Counted from the stretch's first letter, positions 17,301-24,885 are shown. The stretch is DNA of 30,568 bases from Candidatus Epulonipiscium sp. (GCA_012841565.1 DUUM01000013.1:1-30568), one strand, 5' to 3'. Numbers and translations are program-made. The notes: a model not told the origin generated them from the sequence alone.

Positions 17301-18054
17301 TGCTGATAGCCAGTGTATCAATGATGATTTCATTCGAGGATTCATTGCCTCAGAAATTACGGATGAAGCATTTGAAGTTTTGTTGCCATTTATTCGGATG
17401 GATGATTTTGATATTAATCTGAATACTATTGCTGAAAGTAAGGTATCTATCATGATTGGCTGCAAATACTTTGAATATACGGTTGAACGATATGAAGAGA
17501 TTAACAGCTCATACCCAGACTTGTGTGCAGAGTTTATTTTGCAAAATCAAGCTAATTACATTGATGTAATTAGCGATATTCAGATGGATTTCAGTCTACT
17601 TGAAAATTTGCTATTTAGCGAAATGATTGAAGTGAAAACAGCGCAAATACTTCTTGATATTTTTGGCACCCAGTATATGACTAATGGAATTGCTGAAAAT
17701 TTGAAAACAATGGAGTTGACCATAAATCTGGAAGTTTTTAATGCTGCTTGGGAATATCTCCTTGAACTTGATAAGCAAAAATTAATGTTGGAACATCTGG
17801 ATTTATTAAGTTCTGATGACTTCCATTCTTGCTTTACTGATCTTGAAAGGTTTTATTCGGGTTTTATTGATAGAAGCAAACGACACGATGTTAGGCTATC
17901 AAACACATCAGAAAATCAAAGATTGGCTGAGCGATTAGAAGAGGTTGAATACATTACAAGCCATCAGTTGAGTGAAAAGAAAGAATATGATTCCATAACA
18001 GAAACTGAAAAAATTAGAACCACTATCCTATGTAGGGTGAAAGCTATTAAATAA
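14380..18054 (+). CDS. YobI-like membrane-anchored P-loop NTPase (1224 residues)
   Basis: The N-terminal P-loop NTPase domain has a Walker A GPYGSGKSS at residues 59-67 and a Walker B VFFEDLDRL at 258-266. The lead-in YLNALDWALSNKRIKNIALA is typical of YobI and KAP-like NTPases. Two hydrophobic helices interrupt the domain at about 148-167 and 188-208, so it is anchored in the cytoplasmic membrane with the NTPase inside. The remaining roughly 850 residues are helical, have no catalytic motif I recognise, and may be a sensor or scaffold. A GTYYGWDGSGGYSFSC segment lies near 505-525. B. subtilis YobI is of similar length. KAP/STAND-like membrane NTPases recur in antiviral islands, so a defence role is inferred, not shown. 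Start 14380 follows GGAGCGG and overlaps a micro-ORF stop. Repeat copy B follows 17 bases after the stop. Confidence 0.8.
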   Translation: MKLIINKIKAKLTFNQWKKTKIEYTDLAPIDKIESGAEYLNALDWALSNKRIKNIALAGPYGSGKSSIIETYLKQHPIVKKKTLRISMATFVENVVDSNGKTKKIKIKQEEIELGILKQLFYKVGYKRIPQSRYRKLHRISWNSIFEYFLGLSIIIYVMSYIFSPELVNSIRDKIIIAGSSIGISNNISLLLFGVFILVILAILATMYRSMVSHFKVKEIKFPVDTTVKRGEESNETIFDKHMDEIIYFFEETKYRLVFFEDLDRLEDSSIFVHLRELNTLLNNYNVIKEPIIFVYAIKDDIFTSTDRTKFFEFIIPVIPIINSTNSGEILLKKLDDSDKIGIKNEISQDFVLDVSPYISDMRILQNIYNEFIVYKKTLRIEQGLKLLDEPMMALIIFKNLYPHDFADIQMEQGIIKQAFANKQKYLKIKQGNIQSVIDESTRLLDGIQSEALKSIKELKSALLCEVTDWTGIARVIKPNRLSDNTRASVVMENDFDVSEWSSSNQCSGTYYGWDGSGGYSFSCSEFSEICASYLKREKRIKLIEESRIAEEQRKVEKLKLELQNVLGWSLKRLTEQFGAIEILSDEVRSNKLLVFLLRRGYIDEKYANYINYFKGNTVTKEDMNFILAVKNMEPQPFNYTLIKTTMVAQRLQTYEFGQKTIYNFNLLECMLSSDVYIEKLNTFMKQLAKADERSWKFIDEFVDLTERQGYFIRLLAAAWPDMWGYIAKNAILTYERKIHYLTRLISNLDTEIIVLLNSNNEMSDFIEQNEDILQQLTSVDGSKIIAVIEAIQVKFRRVLIENVAEDVLDYIFDNNYYELNPLMIERIVEYKDKDLVSDLESKHYTTIIKLEYIPLIEYVRANISQYIELIVLAGEHACDEEEQILDLLERSIENQALCISIIEHEEFCMVDITCCCKNQIAENKLAVKNIWGALLKNNKILPQWENVMSYWSLFEFTQDLISYIDSHINDLMNADSQCINDDFIRGFIASEITDEAFEVLLPFIRMDDFDINLNTIAESKVSIMIGCKYFEYTVERYEEINSSYPDLCAEFILQNQANYIDVISDIQMDFSLLENLLFSEMIEVKTAQILLDIFGTQYMTNGIAENLKTMELTINLEVFNAAWEYLLELDKQKLMLEHLDLLSSDDFHSCFTDLERFYSGFIDRSKRHDVRLSNTSENQRLAERLEEVEYITSHQLSEKKEYDSITETEKIRTTILCRVKAIK

Positions 18055-18071
18055 CGATTGAGAATATTTTA

Positions 18072-18114
18072 GGGTCAGATCCTATTGGCAGAGGGCACTG
18101 TCCTCTACTAAGTT
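18072..18114 (+). repeat. REP-like palindromic element, copy B (degenerate)
   Basis: AGGGTCAGATCCTATTGGCA followed by GAGGGCACTGTCCTCTACTA corresponds to copy A with several substitutions. The head palindrome has one mismatch (GGGTCAGATCC), and the stem TTGGCAGAGG / CCTCTACTAA keeps 8 of 10 pairs. It begins 17 bases after the YobI-like gene's stop and has the same orientation as copy A, so the two flank the 13437-18054 gene pair. Confidence 0.75.
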
Positions 18115-18172
18115 GAATTAGATGGACAATTTAGAATGCTGACTATGGATAAAAAAGGGAGAGTGTATTATA

Positions 18173-18580
18173 TTGAAAAAAGAAAATAACACAATAATGA
18201 TAAAGAGGTTGGCTACATTGTTTGTTATTCTAGGTGCTATATTAGTAGGAGGGTATTATTCTGAGGTACATATAGATTACAAAGAAGCAGTGAATTGTTT
18301 TGAAAACGGACAATATGTAAATGCTACAAAGATATTTAGGAGATTAAAGGATTATAAAGATAGCCCAGAGATGGTAATCGAATCTCTTTATCAAAGTGTC
18401 GCAGAACTAAATATAAAGAATGATTATGAAGGAGCGAAAAAAGCATTAGATGAATTAGGGGATTATAAAGATGTTAAATTATTGTATCGAGAAACCGATT
18501 ATTTACATGGGGATTACTTCATAAGGGAGCAGATTGAATATAGGAAAGCAGTTGATATTTTTAGCTTGACTCGGGGCTAG
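18173..18580 (+). pseudogene. Membrane-anchored TPR-like protein truncated by a palindromic repeat
   Basis: The protein begins at TTG 18173 behind GGGAGAG. It has a short basic N-terminus, one membrane helix (about residues 12-29, LATLFVILGAILVGGYYS) and then two tetratricopeptide-like units: DYKEAVNCFENGQYVNATKI with FRRLKDYKDS, and NDYEGAKKALDELGDYKDVK. A third unit starts at EYRKAVDIF and is cut: the last residues, SLTRG, are read out of repeat copy C. TPR-like lipoproteins and anchors mediate protein contacts at the membrane, and this one was clearly longer. Its position just behind the YobI-like gene suggests it belonged to the same island. It may still be expressed as a short protein. 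Confidence 0.65.
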
Positions 18581-18608
18581 CGCCCCGAGTCAAGAGGGAC
18601 TGACCCCA
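18565..18608 (-). repeat. REP-like palindromic element, copy C
   Basis: Read on the minus strand it has the same head, TTGGGGTCAGTCCCTCTTG. The stem is different and very strong: CTTGACTCGGGGC (18565-18577), loop TAGC, GCCCCGAGTCAAG (18582-18594). It lies inside, and ends, the TPR-like reading frame. The conserved head with a variable stem shows that the family is defined by the head. Confidence 0.85.
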
Positions 18609-18673
18609 AACAATTCTGACATCTTTAGTAGGTATTTTCTACTATATTTGTTGGGATTAAGTCATGATGGTTG

Positions 18674-18855
18674 GATAGCGAGTTCCAGGGGCTATTAACG
18701 AGTGATGAGGATGGAGAATTTGCTTTTGTAGATTTTGTAAAAGATACTCAAATGGCATATCTTTATGAAAAGTTTGTTCTGAAGTTTTACCAAAGTCATT
18801 TAAACGCGGAGACCTATAAAGTTTATGCGCCTAGAATCAAGTATTTAAATTTATT
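18674..18855 (+). pseudogene. Remnant of a McrC-like restriction subunit
   Basis: About 60 residues (LLTSDEDGEFAFVDFVKDTQ, then MAYLYEKFVLKFYQSHL and YKVYAPRIKYL) match the mid-region of McrC / LlaJI-type 5-methylcytosine restriction subunits, where an L(F/Y)E-FV-NFY core is followed by YxVxxxxIxW. McrC carries the PD-(D/E)XK nuclease that works with the GTPase McrB. Here both the N-terminus and the downstream nuclease region are missing. The frame then runs into the ribosome site of the next gene. No McrB is present in the window. This is recognised by eye from conserved spacing, so the family call is moderate. It indicates that a restriction system once stood here. Confidence 0.55.
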
Positions 18856-18875
18856 TTCAAAGGAGAAAAGACAAA

Positions 18876-19718
18876 ATGAAAAAACACATTTATTTATTAC
18901 TAACAGCAATCATAACCCTATCATTATTTGGGACCACTACCTTTGCCAACGACAAAAAGGCGGCAACGATTAACGAGAATGCCATGTTTTTTGATGGTGA
19001 GCAGATTTGAAGTTACCTGGAACCGTGAGCGAAAGTTAATAGAGGTTGTTACAGGAGCACCTTATACACCAGAAGATACCCTATGAGCTCCCACTATTCG
19101 GTGCTTTTTATAAGGGTGAAAAATATAATTATATTGCCTTTGGCCAAAATAATGCAGAGGAAAACAATAGCAAAGAAGTCATCCGAATCGTACGCTATGA
19201 TCATAACTTTGAACGAACAGGTAGCTATCAGACAGTAGATATGTTTAAGATTCCAGGTAGCGTAGGGGCTAATAGCACGGGTGTTTCTATTGGCGGGTTC
19301 GGGGCTTCTACGACCAACTACATTGTAGCAATGAACACAATCAATCATTCACTTGTAACCCAATATACATCTTATGACATGATTGGCTTAGATAAAGATA
19401 TAAGAGACATTATAATTGCTACTGTACCAAAAAACAGCTTAACTAGCAGTGCTACTAAGCAAATTACCCTTAAGAAATATACAGGAACAGATGAAAATGC
19501 CTCTATTCCCCAACTAGTGAAAATAGCAGATAATAAGTTCATCGTAATGTGGCAAGAGTATAACAAGAGTGGCCAAGAAGCAGACCTAAACTATGTTCTA
19601 ATTGATGGGCAAGGGAATCCTACAAGTGAAATAGAAATATTAAAAGGTTTCAAATTATCTAAAGGACAACCCGTAGTGGTGGACAATAAGGTGACTTGGT
19701 ATGTGGATATAAAAGAAA
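18876..19718 (+). pseudogene. Secreted stalk-domain/propeller-like protein, frameshifted and cut
   Basis: ATG 18876 behind AAAGGAG opens a clear signal peptide (MKKHIYLLLTAIITLSLFG, TTTFA cleavage region), and the frame stops at 19010. A second frame, FEVTWNRERKLIEVVTGAPY, resumes at about 19007, and a third from about 19080 (LPLFGAFYKGEKYNYIAFGQ) continues to about 19718. The body resembles the long secreted clostridial proteins with copper-amine-oxidase-like stalk domains: SKEVIRIVRYDHNFERTG and a KYTGTDENASIPQLVKI repeat with WYVD at the end. At least two frame breaks and a C-terminal loss make it non-functional. Its last codons are fused in frame to a LUD gene. Without the frame breaks it would be a cell-surface or secreted protein. 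Confidence 0.6.
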
Positions 19719-20089
19719 TTTTTAGGCAGAGCTTTCTTTCGGACACATACTTAACAAGTAGCAATGCCATTACTGAAGCAGGGGAACTTTATAACGTGGA
19801 TGGAAACGGTAATAGAGTAGCAGCTATGTTATATGGGCCCGATCAAGTTATTGTAGTAGTAGGAATTAATAAATTAGTAAAAAATATAGATCAAGCTATT
19901 TTAAGAGTCGAGGGGATTGCAGCCCCAGCTAATAATAAGAGACTAAATAAAAACAATCCCTGTACAACGGTAGGGCATTGTACGGATTGTAAAAATGAGG
20001 GTAGAATATGCAACCAATATACAGTAATAAGAAGAGGTGCAAAAGGAAGAATCACCGTAATAATTGTCAATAAAGAATTAGGTTATTAG
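19719..20089 (+). pseudogene. C-terminal fragment of a LUD-domain (lactate utilisation) protein
   Basis: About 115-120 residues match the end of LUD/DUF162 proteins (LutC/YkgG-like): FLSDTYLTSSNAITEAGELY, VAAMLYGPDQVIVVVGINKL, the IAAPANNKRL block, and the cysteine cluster NPCTTVGHCTDCKNEGRIC. The natural C-terminus (IIVNKELGY) is intact. The N-terminal part of about 90-100 residues has been replaced by the secreted-protein remnant, with the reading frame maintained across the junction near 19703-19730. Normal family members are cytosolic and take part in lactate or related oxidation, often with iron-sulfur partners. This chimera would lack the substrate pocket. Recognition of the C-terminal family is strong. 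Confidence 0.75.
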
Positions 20090-20130
20090 AAAAATAAGGT
20101 TATAAAGATATAAGAATAGGAGAGTATTGA

Positions 20131-20748
20131 ATGAAAATGACAGTTACAGAAGTACTAGATATTTTATCAAATATCTACCCAGCGCCACAATCTGAATTAG
20201 ATTATGGCAGTAAGTTCCAGCTTTTAATCGCAGTCATATTATCGGCTCAGGCTACAGATGTTTCCGTTAATAAGGTAACGCCAGCTTTATTTAAGGCCTA
20301 TCCTACCCCCTATGAACTGGCAAATGCAAATAAGAAAGACGTAATGGAACTTTTAAAAACAATAGGCCTTTATAAGAACAAAAGTAAATTCATTATTGAA
20401 AGCGCTAAAAAATTAGTAGAAGACTTTAATGGTCAAGTACCACAAACAAGGGAAGAATTAATGACCCTTCCAGGTGCTGGCAGAAAGACGGCCAATGTAG
20501 TTTTAGCAGAAGGATTTGGTATTCCGGCCATAGCCGTTGATACACATGTTGAAAGGGTGTCCAAAAGATTAAAATGGGCCCCGGAAAATGCAACTGTTCT
20601 TGAAGTAGAAAAAATACTAATGGAATTAATACCAAGTGAAAAATGGGGAGCAGCCCATCATCAAATATTACTTTTTGGTAGATATCATTCAACAGCAAGG
20701 GATAAAAGAGATATCTATGAGCTTTTAAAAGAATTAAAAGAAATATAA
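20131..20748 (+). CDS. nth: Endonuclease III (DNA glycosylase/AP lyase) lacking the 4Fe-4S cysteines
   Basis: The 205-residue protein carries all catalytic parts of the HhH-GPD family: the helix-hairpin-helix LPGAGRKTANVV with the lyase lysine K119, and the aspartate D137 in IAVDTHVERVSKRL. These match K120 and D138 of E. coli Nth. It removes oxidised pyrimidines and cleaves the abasic strand in base-excision repair. The C-terminus, HHQILLFGRYHSTARDKRDI and onward, aligns with the segment that in E. coli carries Cys-X6-Cys-X2-Cys-X5-Cys. No cysteine occurs anywhere in this protein, so the iron-sulfur cluster is absent although the length is normal. ATG 20131 follows ATAGGAGAG. The gene stands alone between the LUD remnant and a terminator. 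Confidence 0.92.
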   Translation: MKMTVTEVLDILSNIYPAPQSELDYGSKFQLLIAVILSAQATDVSVNKVTPALFKAYPTPYELANANKKDVMELLKTIGLYKNKSKFIIESAKKLVEDFNGQVPQTREELMTLPGAGRKTANVVLAEGFGIPAIAVDTHVERVSKRLKWAPENATVLEVEKILMELIPSEKWGAAHHQILLFGRYHSTARDKRDIYELLKELKEI

Positions 20749-20756
20749 AAAACATA

Positions 20757-20854
20757 TTGCAGAGGATGAAACCAATGATAAGGATATCAGGGAACAAAAT
20801 CCTATTGCCACTATTGAGATGGATAGTGAATATAAACGATACAAGGAAACCTAA
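20757..20854 (+). pseudogene. Short coding remnant after nth
   Basis: A frame without a start codon reads about 32 residues (KHIAEDETNDKDIREQNPIA then TIEMDSEYKRYKET) up to a TAA at about 20852. Its composition is protein-like, but it is too short to assign. It may be the tail of a deleted gene. Confidence 0.3.
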
Positions 20855-20883
20855 TTGAAAAGCTTTACCAATGCGTATTTGTA

Positions 20884-20922
20884 TGGGTATAGTTTAAACC
20901 TATGGCCCCCTATACCTTTTTT
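20884..20922 (+). terminator. Terminator before the MetE-like gene
   Basis: GGTATAG (20886-20892) pairs with CTATACC (20910-20916), followed by TTTTTT. It separates nth and the remnant from the MetE-like gene. Confidence 0.65.
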
Positions 20923-20927
20923 GAATT

Positions 20928-20955
20928 ATTCAAGTTTTATATCCTATGGTATAGT
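20928..20955 (+). promoter_or_regulatory. Candidate extended -10 promoter of the MetE-like gene
   Basis: TG-G-TATAGT (TATAGT 20950-20955) is an extended -10 with a weak -35 (TATTCA) 17 bases upstream, ending 55 bases before the gene. I did not recognise an S-box or other riboswitch in the short leader. Confidence 0.4.
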
Positions 20956-21009
20956 TAAAACACAAAATAAAACTTTGCATAAAATAACCAATCACAGGAG
21001 GATATGAAT

Positions 21010-22131
21010 ATGAGCAAACTAAAAAATGCACCATTTAGATATGATACAGTAGGAAGTTTTTTAAGACCTGAGAGACTAAAAGCGGCCAGAGTAGCTTATG
21101 AAAATAATACAATTAGTGCTGAGGCATTAAAGGCAGTAGAAGACGAAACCATACTTGAATTGGTTGAAAAGCAAAAAGACGTAGGATTACAATTTGTAAC
21201 GGACGGAGAGTTCCGTAGGAGCTGGTGGCACCTTGACTTCATGTGGGGATTTGATGGCATCTCATCTACACCAGCAGACCAAGGCTATCAATTCCAAGGC
21301 ATAACCACAAGGGCAGAAACAGCAAGATTAACAGGGAAGATATCTTATGGCAACCACCCATTCTTAGAGCATTTTAAGTTTTTGCAAGAGGTGGCAGGTT
21401 CAGGTATTATTGCAAGGCAGACCATTCCAGCCCCGGCCCAGCTATTAGCAGAACTCCAAAGGCCAGACAACAGAGAGTCAACAGCCCTATATTACCCCAA
21501 TGTGCAAGATCTATTTGATGATATTGTTAAGGCTTATCAGGACTTTATTCAGAAGATCTATGATCTGGGTTGCCGCAATCTTCAAATTGATGATTGTACG
21601 TGGGGAATGTTATGTGATGATCACGCGCTAGAAGTTATTGGCCTTACAGAAGAAAGTGCGAAAGAATCAGCTGAGAATTACTTAGAACTAAATAATAGAT
21701 CAGTCCAAAATGCACCAGAAGACCTAGTGATTACAACTCATGTTTGTAGAGGAAACTACCGTTCTAAGCATGCTTCAGCGGGTGGCTATGATCCAGTGGC
21801 CGAAACTCTATTTGCTAAGGCGAAGGTAAGTGCCTTCTATCTAGAATTTGATGATGAGCGTTCAGGTGGATTTGAACCTTTGCAACATGTAACAGGTGAC
21901 AAACAGGTTGTACTAGGGCTTATTTCCTCTAAAATAGGAAAATTAGAAGAAAAACAAGTCATCATTAACCGTATACATGAGGCAGAAAAATACATTGAAC
22001 TTGACAGACTGTGCCTATCCCCCCAATGTGGGTTTGCGTCTACTGAAGAGGGAAATGTCCTAACAGAAGATGAGCAGTGGGCAAAGATTAAACTGGTTAA
22101 AGAGATAGCAGAAGAGGTTTGGGGAAAATAG
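21010..22131 (+). CDS. MetE C-terminal-like cobalamin-independent methyltransferase (YxjG family)
   Basis: The 373-residue protein matches the catalytic half of methionine synthase MetE, in the short YxjG/YxjH form. Zinc and homocysteine ligands are in place: H244 and C246 in TTHVCRGNYRS, an acidic residue in FYLEFDDERSGGFEPL, and C340 in LSPQCGFASTEE. The N-terminal FRYDTVGSFLRPERLK and VTDGEFRRSWWHLDF are family hallmarks. It transfers a methyl group to a thiol, probably homocysteine, from a donor that need not be methyl-tetrahydrofolate polyglutamate. An ATG at 21004 lies only two bases from the AGGAGG site; ATG 21010 has normal eight-base spacing and is preferred. It stands alone behind a terminator and an extended -10. 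Confidence 0.9.
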   Translation: MSKLKNAPFRYDTVGSFLRPERLKAARVAYENNTISAEALKAVEDETILELVEKQKDVGLQFVTDGEFRRSWWHLDFMWGFDGISSTPADQGYQFQGITTRAETARLTGKISYGNHPFLEHFKFLQEVAGSGIIARQTIPAPAQLLAELQRPDNRESTALYYPNVQDLFDDIVKAYQDFIQKIYDLGCRNLQIDDCTWGMLCDDHALEVIGLTEESAKESAENYLELNNRSVQNAPEDLVITTHVCRGNYRSKHASAGGYDPVAETLFAKAKVSAFYLEFDDERSGGFEPLQHVTGDKQVVLGLISSKIGKLEEKQVIINRIHEAEKYIELDRLCLSPQCGFASTEEGNVLTEDEQWAKIKLVKEIAEEVWGK

Positions 22132-22165
22132 TATAATAGACAGGGTAGGATTGCAAGGAGATGCA

Positions 22166-22306
22166 ATGACAGTAGCTGTAGCAACTGACAATGTAAGGAT
22201 AAATGATGATATTAAGTTATTTAGTCAAGCACTTAGTGAAGATGGTGAAATGAAAGACGAACTACGCCGTCCAATGATGCTTCTTGTATCAGCAATAAAG
22301 AAGTAA
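22166..22306 (+). CDS. Small ORF, 46 residues, unknown
   Basis: ATG 22166 follows AAGGAG with good spacing and lies 34 bases behind the MetE-like gene, so it may be co-transcribed. The product (MTVAVATDNVRINDDIKLFS and 26 further residues ending LLVSAIKK) is soluble, acidic in the middle, and not recognised. It could be a real small protein or the tail of a deleted gene that kept a start codon. Confidence 0.4.
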   Translation: MTVAVATDNVRINDDIKLFSQALSEDGEMKDELRRPMMLLVSAIKK

Positions 22307-22349
22307 GGTTAGTGAGGATTTGCGTTCAAATCTGGCTTCATTGTTTGTT

Positions 22350-23678
22350 TTAAAATCCTTTTCTAATCCTTTTTACCCTTGCAATAGTATCATTGTATTT
22401 ACGTTTTGTATTATACTTTCTCAGTATATGCTCAAAACTGGCCAACCACTCTTTACTCCTATAGTGGATCTTGTGTTTTTCGTCATATGCATTAAATGAA
22501 TCGATACCCTCTTTTTCACATTTCGCCTCAAATAAGTCTAAGGCTTCTGTTAGATATAATATCTTATTCATATCATGATTGGACTCATCTATTTCTACCC
22601 ACATTGGGGTAATACGTCGACGTAATGCTAGATATAGTAGTTTATCAATACAAATGGACTCGTCATCAAATAGGTCTGTTATTATAACTTGCCCATCGTG
22701 TTTCTGTTCACTAGATGGGTACTCTTCTAGCCATACACTCCGATCCTCAAACTCTATATTTTCAACTTCCTCATTCGTAATGCCTTTATCTATACAGCAA
22801 CGCTTATATTTTTTATTGCTCCCACAAGGACATTGATCATTTCGCCCTATTTTATTGTTTGTTTTTTTATATGCTGCGATTTTCTTTTTTGTTTCTTTTT
22901 CAATGAATGCCTCCAGTTCCTTCCATTGTTTTTCTTGTTTTTTATTTTCTTTAGCTGGTTTTTCAAAGCAAGCCCACCACTCCATTGATTTAATAACACT
23001 ATCTATGTATTCAACCGGATGCCCTGCTTTTCTATAGCTAAAAATTTCATCTACTAATTCATCATATAATCCATACATGTCTCTATCTATAAGATCTAAG
23101 TCATAAAGCAATTGAATATCATCAAGCATTTCAAACAAGTGATACTCTACTATAATCCCTGCTATGCTTGTACAGAAATCCACATCTTCTATGAGAATAG
23201 CTTCTGAGATGAGCTCATTCATATAATCCATAAAGTCATCTTTACGAATGGCGCCCTGTGAATATATTTTTGCATATACATCCAAAGCACTCCCCCGTAC
23301 ATAAATACCTATTGATGGATTCTCAATCATACTTTGTAGCAAACCTGCATCCCCATTATAAGTACTATATAAGATTGATGAGAGACCTTCTGTTAACACG
23401 TCTCCCAACATACTTTCTACTTCATCTGATGGGTGCGATACTAAATCCATTATTCTTCCAAATGCTCTTTCTTCCCTAAATTCTGCTAATAAATATAAAG
23501 CATATAGGTGTAGCATATAATCAGCATCATCCATAACAATATCAATATCTTCATTAATCTCATCTAGCGCTGATAGTAATAAAGGTATGATTTCTTCTTT
23601 GTTTTTAATAGCCTCTTCTAACGCCTCTCGCGGGAATCTTTTATCAAAGTAAGTTAACTTGCTTATAATTTTTTCCAT
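22350..23678 (-). CDS. DUF1186 / SEC-C motif protein
   Basis: The 442-residue protein begins with a roughly 230-residue helical DUF1186-like domain of HEAT-type repeats (ISKLTYFDKRFPREALEEAI, LLAEFREERAFGRIMDLV). A lysine-rich linker and the SEC-C zinc motif follow, near residues 277-294: GRNDQCPCGSNKKYKRCC with ligands C-x-C...C-C. The C-terminal region of about 140 residues is unassigned. SEC-C motifs bind zinc and mediate protein contacts, for example SecA with SecB. In such stand-alone proteins the role is not known. Start 23678 has AAAGGAG about ten bases upstream. The gene is convergent with the MetE-like gene and shows no damage. Confidence 0.8.
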   Translation of the reverse strand: MEKIISKLTYFDKRFPREALEEAIKNKEEIIPLLLSALDEINEDIDIVMDDADYMLHLYALYLLAEFREERAFGRIMDLVSHPSDEVESMLGDVLTEGLSSILYSTYNGDAGLLQSMIENPSIGIYVRGSALDVYAKIYSQGAIRKDDFMDYMNELISEAILIEDVDFCTSIAGIIVEYHLFEMLDDIQLLYDLDLIDRDMYGLYDELVDEIFSYRKAGHPVEYIDSVIKSMEWWACFEKPAKENKKQEKQWKELEAFIEKETKKKIAAYKKTNNKIGRNDQCPCGSNKKYKRCCIDKGITNEEVENIEFEDRSVWLEEYPSSEQKHDGQVIITDLFDDESICIDKLLYLALRRRITPMWVEIDESNHDMNKILYLTEALDLFEAKCEKEGIDSFNAYDEKHKIHYRSKEWLASFEHILRKYNTKRKYNDTIARVKRIRKGF

Positions 23679-23873
23679 TGTTTAAAACTCCTTTTTAGGT
23701 ATCTGTGGTCTAAAATATTTGAAAGGTTCTTTAGCTAATTATATATCAATAGAGCGAATTACTCAACATACCTAGCACGTCCACCAAGATGCTAGGATAT
23801 GGGTTTCAACAATAAAACATACTATGGTTCATATAGTTGTTAACCAATTATTATTACTTAGGGGGAGATTAAG

Positions 23874-24843
23874 ATGAAAAAAATAACTAGTTTTTTACTA
23901 ATATGTATGCTTACTGTTTCTTTAATGCCAATTAAAGCACACGCTAAGGACACATCCCTACAATTGGTCTATGGTGACCTAGTTACATACGGGAGATGGA
24001 ATAATGAACAATTAGTTTGGCATCTTAAGTAATAGTGCACATAGTAGCGCCGTACTTGATCCCGAATATCAAGAATCCAATGAACAGATTAAAGATGTAG
24101 CGGACAAGGTAGGTTTAACGCTGTCTAAGGCCGATAGCCCTATTGGTTGGGGCGAGAACTGGTGGACTAGAACGCCACATCATTCTAACCCTTCCTATAT
24201 GGTAACTGGTTCTGGAGCGAATGAAATCTACGGCCAGATTGCTTATTACGGGAGTAGTGGTAACTTTGTGGGTGCAGGAATGAGGCCTTGTATTTATTTA
24301 GATCCAAATAAAGTTAAATCTAAAACTGGGAATGGTACTCTTGAGGCACCATATCAATTAGCTACTATTGGGAAAGGCAAAGCAGAAGAACCGGTAACAC
24401 CACCTGTAACACCACCTGAGCAAAGCATAACGCCACCTACTGAAGTAGAGCCTGAAAAGCCTGAGAATGACATTGGCACAGACACAATAAGAGACCTTAA
24501 AAATTTGCATAAGAAAAATAATAACCTAGGTGCAGGTGCATCGACGGCTGATTTTCCAATTTTTTTAAATGGGGGAAAAGTCACTCTATCTACTAGGCCT
24601 GTGATCATTAAAGGTACAACCTATCTTCCAGTGAGAGCCCTAGGTGAGCTTTTGGGTCTGAAGGTAGACTATGATGAGAAAGAAAGTGTGGCTATTTTGG
24701 AGGATACCAAAACAAGGAATCGTTTAGATTTACCCTTAGATTATACCCATGCCTTGCATAATGGCTCAATCGTACCGATTGACACCAATGATACGACCAA
24801 AGGAATACTGGATAGGTTACACTTAACTGGACAGATATTTTAA
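23874..24843 (+). pseudogene. Secreted DUF6273 / stalk-domain protein with internal deletion and frameshift
   Basis: ATG 23874 behind GGGGGAG encodes a signal peptide (MKKITSFLLICMLTVSLMPI, KAHA) and the start of a DUF6273 domain (LVYGDLVTYGRWNNEQLVWH), then stops at 24030. The sequence resumes one frame over at 24022 (ILSNSAHSSAVLDPEYQESN), with the C-terminal DUF6273 features WTRTPHHSN and MRPCIYLDP. A proline-rich linker with VTPP repeats and a copper-amine-oxidase-like stalk domain follow (GGKVTLSTRPVIIKGTTYLP then VRALGELLGLKVDY). The middle of DUF6273, about 80-100 residues in intact proteins, is missing. The product would have been secreted and possibly wall-associated. It is now a pseudogene unless it is read by frameshifting at about 24022. 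Confidence 0.7.
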
Positions 24844-24885
24844 GGTAATGTAATATAAACTTACAAACCTTAAGGAGAAGATACC

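Noticed and set aside
20426..20797. Minus-strand ORF antisense to nth
   Set aside because: The sense strand encodes complete endonuclease III motifs, so the antisense frame is a shadow.
20956..21009. SAM (S-box) or other riboswitch ahead of the MetE-like gene
   Set aside because: The leader between promoter and start is only about 55 bases, with no conserved riboswitch stems; the hairpin before it lies upstream of the promoter.
24390..24430. Short tandem repeat in the DUF6273/stalk gene as a regulatory or phase-variable repeat
   Set aside because: It encodes a VTPP-type proline linker common in secreted proteins, with only two or three imperfect units.
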